From the NCBI GenBank assembly GCA_002205965.3, contig NADL03000191.1, positions 51,312 through 115,311 on the forward strand: a stretch of 64,000 nt of DNA, given 5' to 3'. The notes beneath the pieces were generated by a model, which did no database searches, was not told where the DNA came from, and saw only the letters and a program-made list of their open reading frames with translations. Shown piece by piece: positions 10,016 to 22,600 of the stretch (within the stretch, counting starts at the first letter, position 1; each line of letters opens with the position of its first letter). This stretch comes from Kappaphycus alvarezii (lineage: Eukaryota > Rhodophyta > Florideophyceae > Gigartinales > Solieriaceae). Made by a program: the position numbers and the translations under genes.

Positions 10016-12657
10016 TAGCTTCTCTTCTCACGTGGCTTAGCTCTCAAGCCGGTGGAGGAATTCACGAAGGTCTAATATACTCAGGTTGCTGTAAATCTGC
10101 TTCGAGACTACTTTAGCATAGAAACTTCAACCAATGGCTAAGGATGGTTCTTACTCAGGCTACAAAGTTTGGAAGAGTGGCTATTGATGAAATGTTTGAA
10201 GAGATACTTAGCGAACGCATTGGAGGTGTTCGAGGGAACATTAAAGAGATTTCGGATGTATTTGGGGCGGACGCCAGACCCTACCGCCGCGCACCACCGT
10301 GGGAAGTTCAGAAATCTTCTCATCATCTCTTCTGATCTGAGTGAGACGAAATGGTGCGCAAGAGAGGAGTGGGTGTACTTGGAAGACTCCCTATCCGGGA
10401 TGGACTATGGTGTTTTCTCTCCAAGTGCTTCTAGCGCATCAGGGAACGGTGGGGCCACGATACCCGTGGATTCTAAAGCCCTTACAGCCTTTCCTTAAGC
10501 ACGTTCTGTTCGCCAACCGAGCAGGAAGCTGCGGTTGAACGTATTTTGTTGCTCTGGTGATAGATAGTTTGCTGCTCTGGTGATGGATAGGAAAGTTCGC
10601 GAGACGTAGAAAGCTACTGGGCGCGATGGGAGACCAGCCTTTACTTCCCTTAATGACATGGCTAAAGGAGGACGTCAAAGACTTGAAGTTTGCTCGCTGT
10701 GCCTTGAATGGGAAGTTTGTAATTCCTGGGCTTGGGGTTCGCAAGAACGGCAGAGGTAAAATATATAAGTTTCATGAAACTCCGATCTGCCATGTGAGAC
10801 CCTTTTGGTGCCTCGGGACTCTCCCAAAGTATGTGACCGAACGCCTTGGCAAGGGCCTGCCGCCCACGCCTTTGATGTGCTGAACGAGAGGTACATGTTT
10901 CATGCAGATGTCCCGCAGCAATAAGAGTTGCTGCAAAGATTACTGTGAAGAACCCTCTTCGTCATGCAAAGGTTGTTGCGTAGGCCGTGTGAAATTTGGG
11001 AGCGTATGTGGTATAGGCTCCGGCTGCTACCACGAGGGGAAAGGTGGAGGATTTACTGTTTCTGGAGGTTAAGTGGCCGCTGCAGAAGATTTCTCAGTGT
11101 TCTGCGAGCTTGTAACTCCTGTTGATGCCCAACCTGGACATAAAATATCTGTGAGGACGAGTCACACAAAGGAAAATCTTTCGTTCGTTGGTTATATTCT
11201 CCTTCGCAGTGATAGTATCCTCGACCAGTGTTGTAAATAGAGGATTGGGGTTGAGTCCCCTCGATAGTTAGAAAATCGAACTCTAATCCGCGTCATTCTA
11301 AATTGACATTAGTTAAAAGCAAGAGAAGCTTTCAATTGACTTCTTCACTAATCTGATTACTTCGATACGTGTCAGCCTTATTGAGTACCAGTATACCGTA
11401 AGTATCATTAGTACAAACTGGTGTAAAATTTGCTTTTAAAAAGCTGAAATTCAAATAAAAGAACTACAATTTATTAACAGTTAATGAAAAGTGGTTCTAA
11501 AGACAAAATGTGGAATCTACGCCACAGGTGGGATCCGAAAAGTTTCGGGAACCATATGAGATACTCAAGATGGCTTCATGTCCTTGGCTTGGCACAAAGA
11601 GGCACGATCTTGTGTTTTACAGTCGTGCATTTGTAAAGTACGTAGGTTGCACTTTCTTACAGTGTAAATCCTTGGTAACAGTTACTGGAGGGATACTTTC
11701 AGGGTCTCTGAGGTAATTTATGGGCATAATCGTTACAGAATTCTATCACGAGAGGAGAAAGTTGGGCTGAGTAGGAACTTGTCGAAATGATAAGGGCGCA
11801 ATTCTAGAGCTGCAGGGAGCGAGGATGAGTTTGAAGGGGCGAACCGCACAAATTACCTCTTTCGATCAAATGTTAGTGAAATTGGGGAGAGTATTGGCTT
11901 AAACGAGCTTGTTGCCATGGTAGTTTGGTGTTCCCTGTGAGTGTTTAGCGCTAATTGCATTTTAACATTCCTGTGTTGCGGGAGTTACACGAAGAGAGCC
12001 CAGCGCTTGTGTGGGTTTCCCGTAGGCTGTTCCTCTAGTAATTCTCAGTGAGCGACAAATTCCCGCTCTTTTGTTACGTTTGTTCCTGCTCCGTCACTTT
12101 TTGGCCTCTGAAAAGGGCGAGTACAGTGTGCCAGAGGATGTAGTATTGTCCTGCACGCTAATGGCTCATTTCATGACAGATTGGTTATCCGTTACATTTA
12201 CTACGGTCTTCAGCGTTCTCAGAAGAGCCATAATTACTCGTGTAACACAGCATGATCTTTGGAAATAGGAAAAACTTATTTGTTTACTCGACGCTGTACT
12301 CGTTCCCTGCTTCGAATGCGCGCGCGGCTTCGCGCATATGGGTCAGGACTGGTATGTGCGTGGTAAAGATTACATTTGGGGTTAGGAGACTCTGTCGTAT
12401 TATTGCTGCGATGATGGCTTGAGCACTTTCCTTGTGACCTGGGTTGGATGTTTTGGGGGTAGGTACTTGGGGGTTATGAAGAGTTCTAGGTGTTCCTGAT
12501 TAATTTTAAGATAGATGCAATAATTTTGGAATAGAACAACTTTTACTGAGATGAGCTTTGACGACTGTTGAGGGGTGATCATGGCTAGAGAACTGACACA
12601 TAAAATTTTAAGTTTCAATTGGCAAGGAGAGCAAGGGGTTTATTTTACTATTACAGG
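10016..12657. other. No gene recognised
   Basis: Short open frames only. The longest, 10,169-10,498 (109 codons) and 11,510-11,716 (68 codons), have no known motif. The first 900 bp may be decayed downstream LINE sequence, but no zinc-finger or endonuclease motif could be found. A T-arm-like hairpin near 11,250 was examined and rejected as a tRNA. Confidence 0.4.
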
Positions 12658-13222
12658 TGGGACAGGGATAAATCGTCTGTGAAAGAGATAATCAGAACCA
12701 ATACAGTACCACGTACAAAGAGATGATGCCGGCGACAAAAGTGCTACCATGATATAGTTGAGCGACCTGAAAGAGGTGGTATTAAGGACGAAAACTCAGA
12801 GGGCTACAATTGAGTATAGAATGGGCAGAGTCTACAACCGATGATTTGTGACCAGCGTAAAAGAAAGGCTCTTGGGCCTAAATTTGACTCCCATCTTTTC
12901 TAAATGTTTGGAACTGAACTTGAAAATGTCTCCCAACTTGCTTTTTATCTCCGATAAAAACGGGTTTACTCACCATATACGTATTTTTAGGGTAACACTA
13001 AAGTCTTAAATAAATATACTAATTACCGCAAAATGAAGTCAATGGAATTGAATAGACAAGAATGACTAGCAGAAGATATTTCTTTAATGTAAATATCTAG
13101 GTCAAGGGTGGAATTGATATGGCCACTACATAGATTTTTTAAAGTAACTCTTGCCATCATCTAGGAAATTGGTGTGTACTGATGTCTTTAATGCCAGAGT
13201 GTCATAATAAGAAAAATCCAAC
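12658..13222 (-). repeat. Old family-2 LTR (5' truncated)
   Basis: This matches the reverse complement of the intact LTRs over most of its length: GGGATAAATCG at the outer end, GCGACAAAAGTGCT, CAGCGTAA, CCAACTTGCTTT, AAAGTCTTAAA, AAATATCTAGGT, GGTGGAATTGAT, and GTACTGATGTC near 13,180. It is much more diverged than the other copies. The first part of the LTR (about 130 bp on the side facing the internal region) is missing at the junction with ORF3 remains. Confidence 0.8.
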
Positions 13223-13785
13223 CAGCAGGTGGTCCTCTCATAGGACATCCAGAGCCTCTTCTTGATGAGATAAGCCGTTTGAAAGGTTCTCCTCTGGTCG
13301 ACATTAGTACATCAGGGGTATGTTGGATCAATTTCTCTACATAAACTTTTGTTGTGTTCCCATAACGGGTGCGGTACTAATCGATATTACATATCAGGGG
13401 TAAACTGTACCCTCTAAGGTTCATATCTTGATTTTTCTTGATGATTATGAGAACTGGGCGGATAGTATTCGGATAGGTCTGCGATAAGTCTCTTGTAGCT
13501 ACCTCTCCGTATCTTCCCACAGAATAATGACATATTACTTCCAAAAACTTCAGAATCGCTTCCGTAGATCTGCCATTTCGCAGCTAGAACAGAACTAATT
13601 TTAGTATTTTTTAATTTTCTTCGGGAACCAACCGGCCTTTCAAAATGCGAAAAAAATAGGCAGAACTTAATGTGGAAATGGATAATTATATGGAGCTCAT
13701 AATTGTCCCACTTGAACGAGTTAATCTAGTCCCATGCTTTTATTCCTCCCATAGGAATCATTTTATAGTTACGTATGAGTATATC
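13223..13785 (-). pseudogene. Old copy of family-2 ORF3, first repeat and linker
   Basis: Read on the minus strand, the pieces are NYELHIIIHFHIKFCLFF, LKGRLVPEEN, EVICHYSVGRYGEV, RDLSQTYPNTIRPV, NQDMNLRGYSLP, and a linker RRGSGCPMRGPPAG. They match the ORF3 first repeat at 52,948-53,350 and its Gly/Pro-rich linker in the same order, despite many stops. This shows that ORF3 was part of the family before the intact-looking copy inserted. The second repeat is absent; the sequence runs from the linker straight into the truncated LTR. No function is known. Confidence 0.65.
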
Positions 13786-15480
13786 TGCACATATTACTGC
13801 GTGAGAAGATATTATTCGGCCTTTTGATGGAAAGGAAAGAGAAGAATGCGTGGATTTTCCTTCTCGATCTCTTTCTCGAGCTGTAAAAGAGCTTGCTGTG
13901 CGACGGTTTCTCCTACGGGGTAGTGTAAGTTTTTGAAAAAGTGGATTGGAAGTCTTGTTACTTTACAGCTTGCGGCATGGCTTTTAAATGGACAAAAAGA
14001 ACTTTGCACCCAACCGAAGAAAGTTCGAGCTTGATTATTCTATCTTTGATTTCTTAATTTTGCTGACTCTTGGTGTGTTCTCCAAACTTCCGTGGCCAAT
14101 AACTTTACTTCCCTACTTTCTTCATCGACCATATTTGCTGCCTCATCTCTTCCAATAATTTTTGCAGGCTTTTCGTACATAAGATCGAATGGTGAGCGAC
14201 GGTTTACTCCCTGTCCTCGGTTGTACCCTTAGAATAATTTTGGTGCAACATATTCCAACTTGATGTCTCCTCCTTCCAAAGTTTTAGGTAAAGACTGCTT
14301 GAGTGTTCGTACCATTCTTTCGACTTTCTCGTTGAGCATCGGAGCGTAAGTGAGAACTCTTTTCAATTGATTACTATTCTTTCTCAAAAATTGATGATAG
14401 TTGCAGTGAAACAAAGAGATTTATCTGACAGGCGATCATTTTAAGGAGACCAATCCGATCAATTATTTCCTGTTATACGAAATTGAGGACCACCTTCGCA
14501 GTAGGCTCCTGAGATGTGAATGCAAATGGCCATCCAGTAAGGTGATCTACTTCTATGAGGAGATGTTTGTCTCCAGAAGAAATTTCTTTGCATTGTCCGG
14601 CAAAGTCGATTGCGCAGGTTTCAGAAAGGCCTAAAACCAGGAAACATGGTGTAGTCTTTTACTTTCGGATTCGGGTTAGCTTTTGACTGGCGCCAAACCT
14701 TTTCACGAAATTGTAAACTTTCCTCTGCATGTTGGATCACTAAGATCTTTCGGCAATGAATTTTTTCGTTGTTACGAGATCCCAATGACCTGCATCACCA
14801 TGAAATGTACTTAAGATGTTCACTCTCTCTGTAAAAGGGGCCACCAATCAGGGATCTGCCTAAGTCTGTCGAAAGAGCTTTACTTACCATAGGACAAAGG
14901 CCTTTAAATTCCTACGCACCCATTTACTGTGCTCTATGTTTATTTCTTTTAGTTCCTATTCCTCTACAAATCGAATGGGGGTTTCAAAAGATATATAGAG
15001 CGACCCTGGCAATTAGATAACTCCCACTATATTTCCATGAAAGCAGATAATATTGCTCGATGATTACCTAAACGAGATAATTACTCTGCCGATTGATTTC
15101 AGCGTCCAGGTCCGCACAAAATTTCAACCCGGTATTCTGTCAGAATTTCGAGCCACCTAGCCAACTGTTCGTTAACATCTTTCTTTATGAATGCTGTCTT
15201 CAGCGCCTGATGTTCAGTTATGACCACTTTTTTTGAGTGGACACAATTAAATATTAAACTTTGTAATGCAGAAATGACGGCTGATTCTTCCTTCAAATAT
15301 ACCCAGAGTATCTCGTTTCCGCACCATTAAAAGTGCAAATTGCGAATTGAAGGGGATTTTAATTTCTCTTTTCATCTTTTTGTGACAAAACTGCTTTCAA
15401 CGTGTACTGCAATGACCGTTTGGGTCTTTGATAGGGTTCGATGATCCATTTTACTAACCGAATTTCGGTTTGTATTTTAT
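13786..15480 (-). pseudogene. Old family-2 pol remains (RNase H to integrase)
   Basis: On the minus strand from high to low coordinates: an RNase H region near 15,420-15,100 (AVLSQKDEKREIKIPFNSQF, then VVITEHQALKTAF, ARWLEILTEYRVEILCGPGR), a highly decayed integrase, the integrase core end at about 14,414-14,229 (VLTYAPMLNEKVERMVRTLK), and the integrase C-terminal region near 14,000-13,800 (KAMPQAVK). Each block aligns with the family-2 pol at 51.2-52.8 kb. Stops and frameshifts are frequent. The element is truncated near 15,480; no gag, protease or second LTR was seen. Confidence 0.75.
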
Positions 15481-16379
15481 CTAGCTTATTAATATTCTAA
15501 ATTTGCAGTACTAACGACGCATGACAATGAACAAGTAGGGGCGTATCATGGCCCGGTTCTGGCCCTGATATTTGCTAGGTTGCTAGCTTCTAACTAACTG
15601 GTAAGTGTGTAACTATGAAGCAGCCTGTCATGCTAACTACTAACCTAGTATGTATTTGTAGCCGACCTTAGTGCCGCCCCAACTAAAGTCACCAAATATT
15701 TAGCTCTAGTTCTTGCAACTATCTTTCGTGCCCCACGTAACCCTTTCTGCGGCTCCCGCGTTGGTGGATATAGCGTCGCTATCCCTTTTGTTCCCCGCTC
15801 GTTGCCATGCGGGCTGATAATCCCGAGGCTTCGCCAATTTTCCCCTTATCTACGCTTTTGCGCTTTCCTTTGCCCGAAACGGCCCCTCTCCCAGAGAGGA
15901 CTGTATCTCTAGACCTGTAACAGGTCGAAGTTCTCCATCGTTGGACTGTAATAGAGATCCGTGCTTTCAAGTCACCCCCTGCAAGAGGGCATAGATCCCC
16001 TAAGAGCCTAGCTTGCCCCGTTACGGGCTACTTGTGACACACGTTCGGCCTCTCCATTCGTTTTGTTTCTCAAAGGCTTTGAACGTGTACCGCATCTTCC
16101 TTGCCCTCTTGTTCCCTTCTTATTCCGTCGGACTGCATTCAATCCTTTGGCGTTGCCGTTATTACCGTCCATTGGACACCGTCTAAACGCTCTGGCGTCC
16201 CATGCTGACTTGCCAAGTACTTACCCAATTGCCTGTCAGGCATTGCGCTACTGCCCTTCAAGGAGCTTACTGAGAAAGTCGGTCCCATTAACTCCCGGTA
16301 GTTTCACAGTAGACGACTGATTCTGATTCTATTGTCGTTGTCATTCTGGTTCGGCAGCCTTTCAGGGCTTTGACTGTTC
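15481..16379. other. Non-coding stretch upstream of the family-1 gag; possible leader or LTR
   Basis: No protein-like frame apart from a chance-looking 85-codon one (16,063-16,320). The position suggests an LTR or leader for the gypsy element that follows, but I could not find a matching second copy downstream, so its ends are not defined. Confidence 0.3.
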
Positions 16380-16429
16380 CTTGCACTACACATTTTGGTC
16401 TCCTGACCTAGAAGATGCTCTTCGAACGT

Positions 16430-18890
16430 GTTTAGATGAACACCGCAGGTGTAGTTACCCGTGCCGGGTCAACATCCTCGCAGAAGATTCGTCCTGCGCA
16501 CCGCGCGAGTTCCACTCGTTTTCCCGCAGAAGCTTTGGAGGAGCCCAAGATTTCTCTCGCAGAGAAGTGTGAAAACATGAACACTCACTTGCGTGAGGAA
16601 ATCCAGGGAGTCGTCGACTCCATGAGAACATAAATGCTCAACAAGATCCTGCAGATCGACTCGAGACTTCATTCTCGTGAAAAAACTATTGATGACTCTG
16701 CAGAGTCGCGTACAGTAATAAATACATTGAAGGATGATGTCGGTGTGGTCCGCACAGATTTTAACAGAGCCCTCGAGGGCATCGACATAGCAGCAGATGA
16801 GAACGAATAACGCTTTGATCGTGTCTCCAGAAGACTTGAGCTACTTGAGGCGCCCGTACAGTACGTAGGCCGAGAGGATATTTTTCCACATCATTATCCG
16901 GTGGTTATTAAGAAATCGCAAGCCATGCGAAGTTTAAGAGAGGCTGAAGCCTCACGTACGAAGGAATATATCGCAGAATAGGACGAAAAATGTCCCACAA
17001 GTGACGTTCATAAAAAGAAAAAGTCTTCGACAAACAAAGAAAAAATTTCTAGAAAGAACAAGCGACAGACCCGAAAGGACCAAAGATACAGTGATCCATC
17101 GGATTCCAGCTCAATCAGCAGCTCATCATCAACGGAAACTTCCGATCAGGACTAGGACTTTGAGGACAAAAATGATTGAACAGAGTCCAGTAGTACCGGT
17201 TTGGAGTATGAGATTGAGAAGAGAGGCCACTCATCGCTACTCCGCTAAGTCCAAAGGATCCAAAGAATCGAAGAAAAGCAAAACGTCTGGCCAGAACAAG
17301 ACTCACCGAAGCGCCGTTTCTCTTCTGAAATTAAGAGACCAGGGCGGTTCATCATAGAAAGAACTCCGCGAGCTCCAACCAACTAGTAACCCTTCGATAC
17401 TATACCGTCGTACAGAACTTATATGGTAGAAAATGCGTCGCGGATGTTAGCGTCCCGAGAATCGGGAAAAATAAAAGATTACGCGAAGCATATCACGACA
17501 AAAATACGAAACGATGACTTCTTCACTGGGGATGATTCCATCTTAATCTTGAACTTCTTGCAGAAGTTGGTCCTGGAATTGGATCTCCAAGGTATGAAAA
17601 AAAGCTAGGCTTTCAGGGTCCTGCCAGCTTTCTTGAGGGCATCGCCCGTAGAAAATTTCGTTCCGTATCGGAAATAAAAAAATCCGGAAAAGAGCGGAAT
17701 AAATTCATGAACGGAGGCCGTAAGGTGGCTTCTTTGCAGTTTTGCAAGGAATGATTCCCTTCATAACGCTTTGTTGCAGCTTCGAGATGTGAACCACTTC
17801 CGTCAAAAGATGAATGAAACATATTAAATGCGTTTCGCAGACAATTCCAGCGGTTGCGGTGATGTCTATTCCTCTCAGCAATGCATGACGATGTTCGTGG
17901 ACCCTTTAAAAGACCACGAAAATCGTCGTTGAACGACACCGTGGGATGCATCGGGGCTTAATGTTCCTCGCACTTTTGGACTACGCACAAGCGGAAGTAG
18001 AAGCAGTCCGAGCACGGACAGGACAAATCCGCAGGGTTTCCTTTGAAAGCAGAGTGGTGAAACTAAAAAAAAAAGGACGGCGTTGCAGAATAAGTCACAA
18101 ACACTTCACCCACGGTAGATCAAAAAGTGCTCGACGAACCTTTTGAAGTTCCCTTTGTAGTTCAATGATCGGTGCGCAGTACCTCTCGTCTAGGAACGGA
18201 ACCTCGTCAGGAAATGAGAAAACCAACACACACATCAAGAAACATAAGGTTTTCGCTGTCCTTCTTTCTCTTTAAGCACCCTGCGATGCAATAGAACAGC
18301 CCGCCAGTGGAGGGAAGAAGTGGAGCTGGAAGAGCGGGAATGATTGCTTGGGCGGCTGGACGGTGATATTTTCCTCCGGGTTGTAAGGTCGGACCCTGGT
18401 CCGGGAAGGGTAGAACCTTGATAGGGATCGATTCTAAAGAACCGTAGACACCAGGGGTGTAATACTGGACAAATAAAATGTAGTAGTGGTTCAACAGTGT
18501 TGAAAATCTCCTTTGAGGATAATTATTTTGTCACCAACGACAACCTAGAAGTTCCTATTTGTATAACGATCCCATCGGGATACCAAGTTCAGTTTCGACA
18601 AAGGCAAGAGGCATCACCTCATTTGCTCTGATTGCTACGCACTAGGCCACATTGCATTGGAGTGTTTCGGTCCCCTGAGGTATCGCGATATAGTTCTGAA
18701 GGACTCGAAGCTCTATTTCCGATTTATAAATCTAGTGTACCGCACGCCAATTACCTAAAGATCCGAAGGATCATGCAAAATGAGGCCAAAGGCACACCCA
18801 CAAGTCTATTCGTTTCGGATACCCAAGTGTCGACGGCAAGACCAGAATCAACGGCCAGTCCGGCCACTCAGTCGAAAAAATGACTGAGGG
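16430..18890 (+). pseudogene. gag: Family-1 gag remains with CCHC zinc knuckle
   Basis: The N-terminal half (16,436-16,860) is helical and coiled-coil-like (LREEIQGVVDSM, NKILQIDSRLHSREKTIDD, FDRVSRRLELLE). A Lys/Ser-rich stretch follows (17,000-17,350). Near the end, at 18,624-18,665, one frame reads CSDCYALGHIALEC, a perfect C-x2-C-x4-H-x4-C zinc knuckle as in retroviral and retrotransposon nucleocapsids, preceded by KGKRHHLI. The open reading frame is broken by stops at 16,633 and 16,808 and by later frame changes. Capsid shell formation and RNA packaging would be the family role; this copy cannot make it. Confidence 0.65.
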
Positions 18891-19179
18891 AATGACCCAT
18901 CAGGAAGGATAAACTAAAGCTACGCCTCAGCTCGAGGTGTTTGCACCTCCCTTCCCGACTAAGTCAGGTGATAACCACGTTCAGCAGGAAAATTTCGCTC
19001 TGAAAGACAAACCCTCTTCGTAAGAGGGAGGAGTAACAGTAGCGCCAGTAAAATTACAATTCAATTTCCAACGGAAAGTGATACGAAACAGGATATCAGT
19101 CCAAAAAAGACAGACTTGAAAAGACCCTGGATACGATACAATAATTCGAAACATCCTGGAAAGGATATAAGTGCTTTCC

Positions 19180-19500
19180 AAGCGCAATTACAAAGTCTAT
19201 GCAGACATCGGAATGACAAATTCATTAATCGGGAAAATACTTACAGCGATAGACACGGGTGCAGGACCCAAATTTATCAGGAGATACTGAATTCCGTTGA
19301 AAGTAGAGTATAAGATATATGCAGGGCATCTTCCAGATATTTTCGACGAGAATAACCACCCACTCTCCATGAGAGGAACAATCAAGGTATCGTTTAGGTT
19401 AGAAAGCCTGCTGATTAGTGTAGACTTCATAGTTTGTGAAAGAATGGCGGCACCAGTAATATTGAGAGCATAGTACTGCGACCGCTTCATCGAAGCAATA
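19180..19500 (+). pseudogene. Family-1 aspartic protease remains
   Basis: One frame reads YADIGMTNSLIGKIL, then TAIDTGAGPKFI with the catalytic Asp codon at 19,262-19,264 (D-T-G-A, the pepsin-like retroviral protease signature). Downstream pieces, VSFRLESLLISVDFIVCE, fit the beta strands following the active site. A stop interrupts the frame soon after the motif. The product would cleave Gag-Pol. Confidence 0.65.
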
Positions 19501-20049
19501 TTACCCCGCAGACGGCAAGTTGAGCTCACAGATGGATCGAAGATACCTTTCACGCGCAAGCATTTGAGGAGAACAGGTGTAACATTACAAGTTCCGGAGG
19601 AACTAAAATCAGGAACAAAACAGCTTATCGATACAAAGGTGCGGTGCGCACGTACAGTAGTCATCCCTCCGGGCATCGCAAACATGCGGAGAAGTAACCT
19701 CGAAGAGGTTCCGGTTATTAGAGAGTCAAACGCTTCCAACGCTCTACGAGCGAAAAGGATTGGCCGCAGCCAACGGCATAGTCAATGCAGACAAGGTCAA
19801 ACCTTACAGGTTGCTGATCCCAAACACCGCACGTTTTCCCCAGACAATAACCAAGAACAAGGTAGCCGCCACCGTGTTACCTCATCAGACAGCAGTCTTT
19901 CATAGCCCGATCCGTGTTGGATAAGTAATCAGTGTCAACGAAGAGATAGAAAGAAACTTATTAGAATCCACACCGAAAACTTGTGACTGATGGTCAAAGG
20001 TTACTGAAACAACATACCAACGGGATAACGAAAGACAAGTATTAACCAC

Positions 20050-20997
20050 GTTGACAGTGGACGACTTAGACTTGAGTCACGTCCCCGATGCTCTGAGAAA
20101 GCGCTTCAGAAACATGCTTCGCAAGCATTCGGCAATGTGGTATGGTTCCTTTGGAGAGATCCGTACCACGGGACATCAAATTGAACTAGTCTCCGGGAAT
20201 AGGCCTATTGCAGAGGTGACACGAAGAGCAGGGCAGAAAGCCAGACAGATCGAATAATTATAAGTTCAAAACATGCTCAAGGCACGGGTCATCGAACCCG
20301 CGCAATCAGAATTGACTTCACCCGTACTGTTAGCTCCGAAACTCGACAGGGCCATGAGATTCCATATCCACTAAAGACGTTTGAACACTGTCACGGTAAA
20401 GGGCACCTATCACATCTCACAAATGGACGAATATATTGATTCCTTGGAAAGAAAATTGCTTTGAGCACTAGACTGCAATACCTGTTATTAGACAGTGCCG
20501 GTGGCACTCAAAGAAAGAGCGAAAACTGCGTTTTTATATCATAACGGAATGTTATAATTCACGGGAATTCCCTTCGAGCAATGCGTCAGCCACGTTTCAA
20601 CTTGCGTTGGACATTCTCCTGTCTCCATACAAATGGAAGATTTTCCTGTCTATCTAGACGACATGATAATATTTTCTCAAATATGGGACGAACATATACA
20701 TCACGTGGATGATATCTCGACGATCCTTGCTAGGGTACTAATAAATTTGAAGTTACGCAAATTTGAATTCTTTACAACAAAAATCAAGTACCTCGGTCAC
20801 ATTATTAAGCCAGGTAAACTGGAGATTGGCAATGCCCGCAAATGTGGCGTTGAAAGAAGCGAATTTTCCGAAGGATCAAACATAATTAAGGAGCTTCATG
20901 AGTTTTTGCAATGTGTACTGACTGTTCATCCGAGACTTCACGCGCACCGCGCATCCATTGAACAAACTCCTTCGCAAGGGAGAGCCAGTGCAGCTTA
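20050..20997 (+). pseudogene. Family-1 reverse transcriptase remains
   Basis: The domain begins with a HQIELVSGNRPIAE-like strand and reads through MLKARVIEPAQSELTSPVLL (start of the fingers), AFLYHNGML and TGIPFEQC, to the catalytic YLDDMIIFSQ at about 20,650, followed by FFTTKIKYLGHIIKPGKLEI. This is the usual Ty3/gypsy order. In-frame stops occur near 20,256, 20,375 and 20,463, so it is inactive. Confidence 0.8.
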
Positions 20998-21420
20998 AGT
21001 GCCTTGGGTCCAAAGAGAAACAATCATTCCAAAAACTTAAGGGTGCCATCCTTTCACCGCTAGCTCTGGCCATACACAAGCCGGGCTTACCATATTCTGT
21101 TGATACGGATGCAAATCTCAAGCATTTGGGAGCTTCATTGTTTCAGAAATACCCCCACGGAGAACGAAAACCCATCAGGCTCTTTCCGCGAACAATGCTG
21201 GAAGCAAAGAGAAACTTTTCAGTTCCAGAGCTCGATTGTCTCGCAGTTGTGCAGGCACTCGACCTCCTTCGACTATACCTGCAATGTAAAAAGCTCATTA
21301 TGGACTCGGACAATGCATCTTTCAGATGGCTAATGAATATCAATGACCCGTCGGGTCGACTTATCCGATGGAGGCTTCGCCTAAGCGAGTAAGACTTCAA
21401 AGTCAAGTACAAGAAGGGTT
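20998..21420 (+). pseudogene. Family-1 RNase H remains
   Basis: A 144-codon open frame reads FQKLKGAILSPLALAIHKPG, YSVDTDANLKHLGASLFQ (first catalytic Asp), VPELDCLAVVQALDLLRLYL (Glu), LIMDSDNASFRWLM (Asp), and RWRLRLSEXDFKVKYKKG. These are the RNase H motifs that follow Ty3/gypsy RT. A stop lies in the last block (21,390). Confidence 0.8.
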
Positions 21421-21651
21421 AGGCAAATACCGAAGCAGCCGTCTTGTCTCGGCCCGAGACTTCGAGGGGTAATGTAGTCGACATAAACGAACAGACTCGC
21501 TCCTTCCTCCGCGAGGAATCGAAAACTGTGTCCTTTGCAAGGAAGAGGAAAAACCACAGTCCAATCTGGACTTCGAAGAACATGAAGACATCATCGAAAA
21601 AGTTTTAGCTTTGCAGAGAATTGAAAATGGTCAGCAGGTACTCGACGATTT

Positions 21652-21742
21652 CATAGCCATAACTCAAGAGGAGTTATGTCTATTACATATACACATACAC
21701 ATACAAATACACATACATAACTCCTCTTGAGTTATGGCTATG
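21652..21742. repeat. Perfect 27-bp inverted repeat with an AC-rich loop
   Basis: Arms at 21,652-21,678 and 21,716-21,742 are perfect reverse complements of each other. They are separated by a 37-nt loop made of TACACA-like dinucleotide repeats. The left arm is in frame with the retrotransposon protein (DFIAITQEELC), so the right arm looks like a fold-back copy of coding sequence. Each arm also contains the small inverted repeat ATAACTC/GAGTTAT. Confidence 0.9.
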
Positions 21743-21839
21743 AACAACGTTCCGATGCATATTGCAAGTCTCTACATGACAAGATTGATCGAGGGGATAA
21801 CATCTCATTCAGCATGGGTGCGAATCCCTACCAGGGATT

Positions 21840-22600
21840 CCCATGATGTACTGCGTCGCAGTCTGTCCAGATTGTGATACCAAAGTCGCTTGGGACATGT
21901 TATTAAGAATTGGCCATTACGCCAAGACATCAGGACATCCCGGCGGTAGAAAGATGTACAAGTCTCTAGCGAGATACGTTTATTGGCCATCCATGGCTGT
22001 TGATTGTTACGCTGTTACACGGCATTGCACAAGTTTTGCAAGCAATAGAGATCACCTCAGAAAGAATCGCAAGGAGCAGCAGCTCTTCACACCAGACGAT
22101 CAGTTAGAGTTCGGTACAATAGACATATTCGGCGATTTATTGAACACGAAACGTGGTAACCATTATCTTATTGTAAAAGTCGATCGATAATCAAGATTGG
22201 TACGGACCGTACCTTTGAAAGGATAACCACGAAGACGATCGACTTCGCTTTCGTACACCATTGGGCGTTCGTATAAGGACCGCCGCTCAAGTTTTTATCC
22301 GATAACGGATCGCACTTCACTGCAACGTTCATTCAGAACATAACAAGAATCCTTGAGATTCAACAGTTGTTTACAACAACATATAATCCACAGGCCAACG
22401 GCCAAGCAGAAAAGTTCAACAGAGCAATGCCTGCAAAAAAAATCCATCGCACTACGAACCTTGCTTCGTTCGAGCTTGTGTTATCAAGAGCTCCAATAGC
22501 CTTGACCATACAAGGGCAGCGGTCCTTAGAAAACTTTACATCCTCGAGGCAGTACCACTTGAATTAGCAAAGTTGCCTTGAGAGTCTTATAGAGACCGCG
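21840..22600 (+). pseudogene. Family-1 integrase remains
   Basis: The zinc-binding region (GHYAKTSGHPGGRKMYKSL, RYVYWPSMAVD, then HCTSFASNR) has lost its last Cys. The catalytic core follows: FGTIDIFGDLL with YLIVKVDR, LSDNGSHFTATF (second Asp, near 22,300), and YNPQANGQAEKFNRAM (Glu, near 22,400). Frames change between these blocks. The C-terminal part is interrupted by the Tc1-like insertion at 22,626. Confidence 0.8.

Noticed and set aside
11221..11275. tRNA-like T-arm (GGGGTTGAGTCCCC)
   Set aside because: No acceptor stem, D-arm or anticodon arm could be paired around it, and the conserved TTCGA loop is not present.
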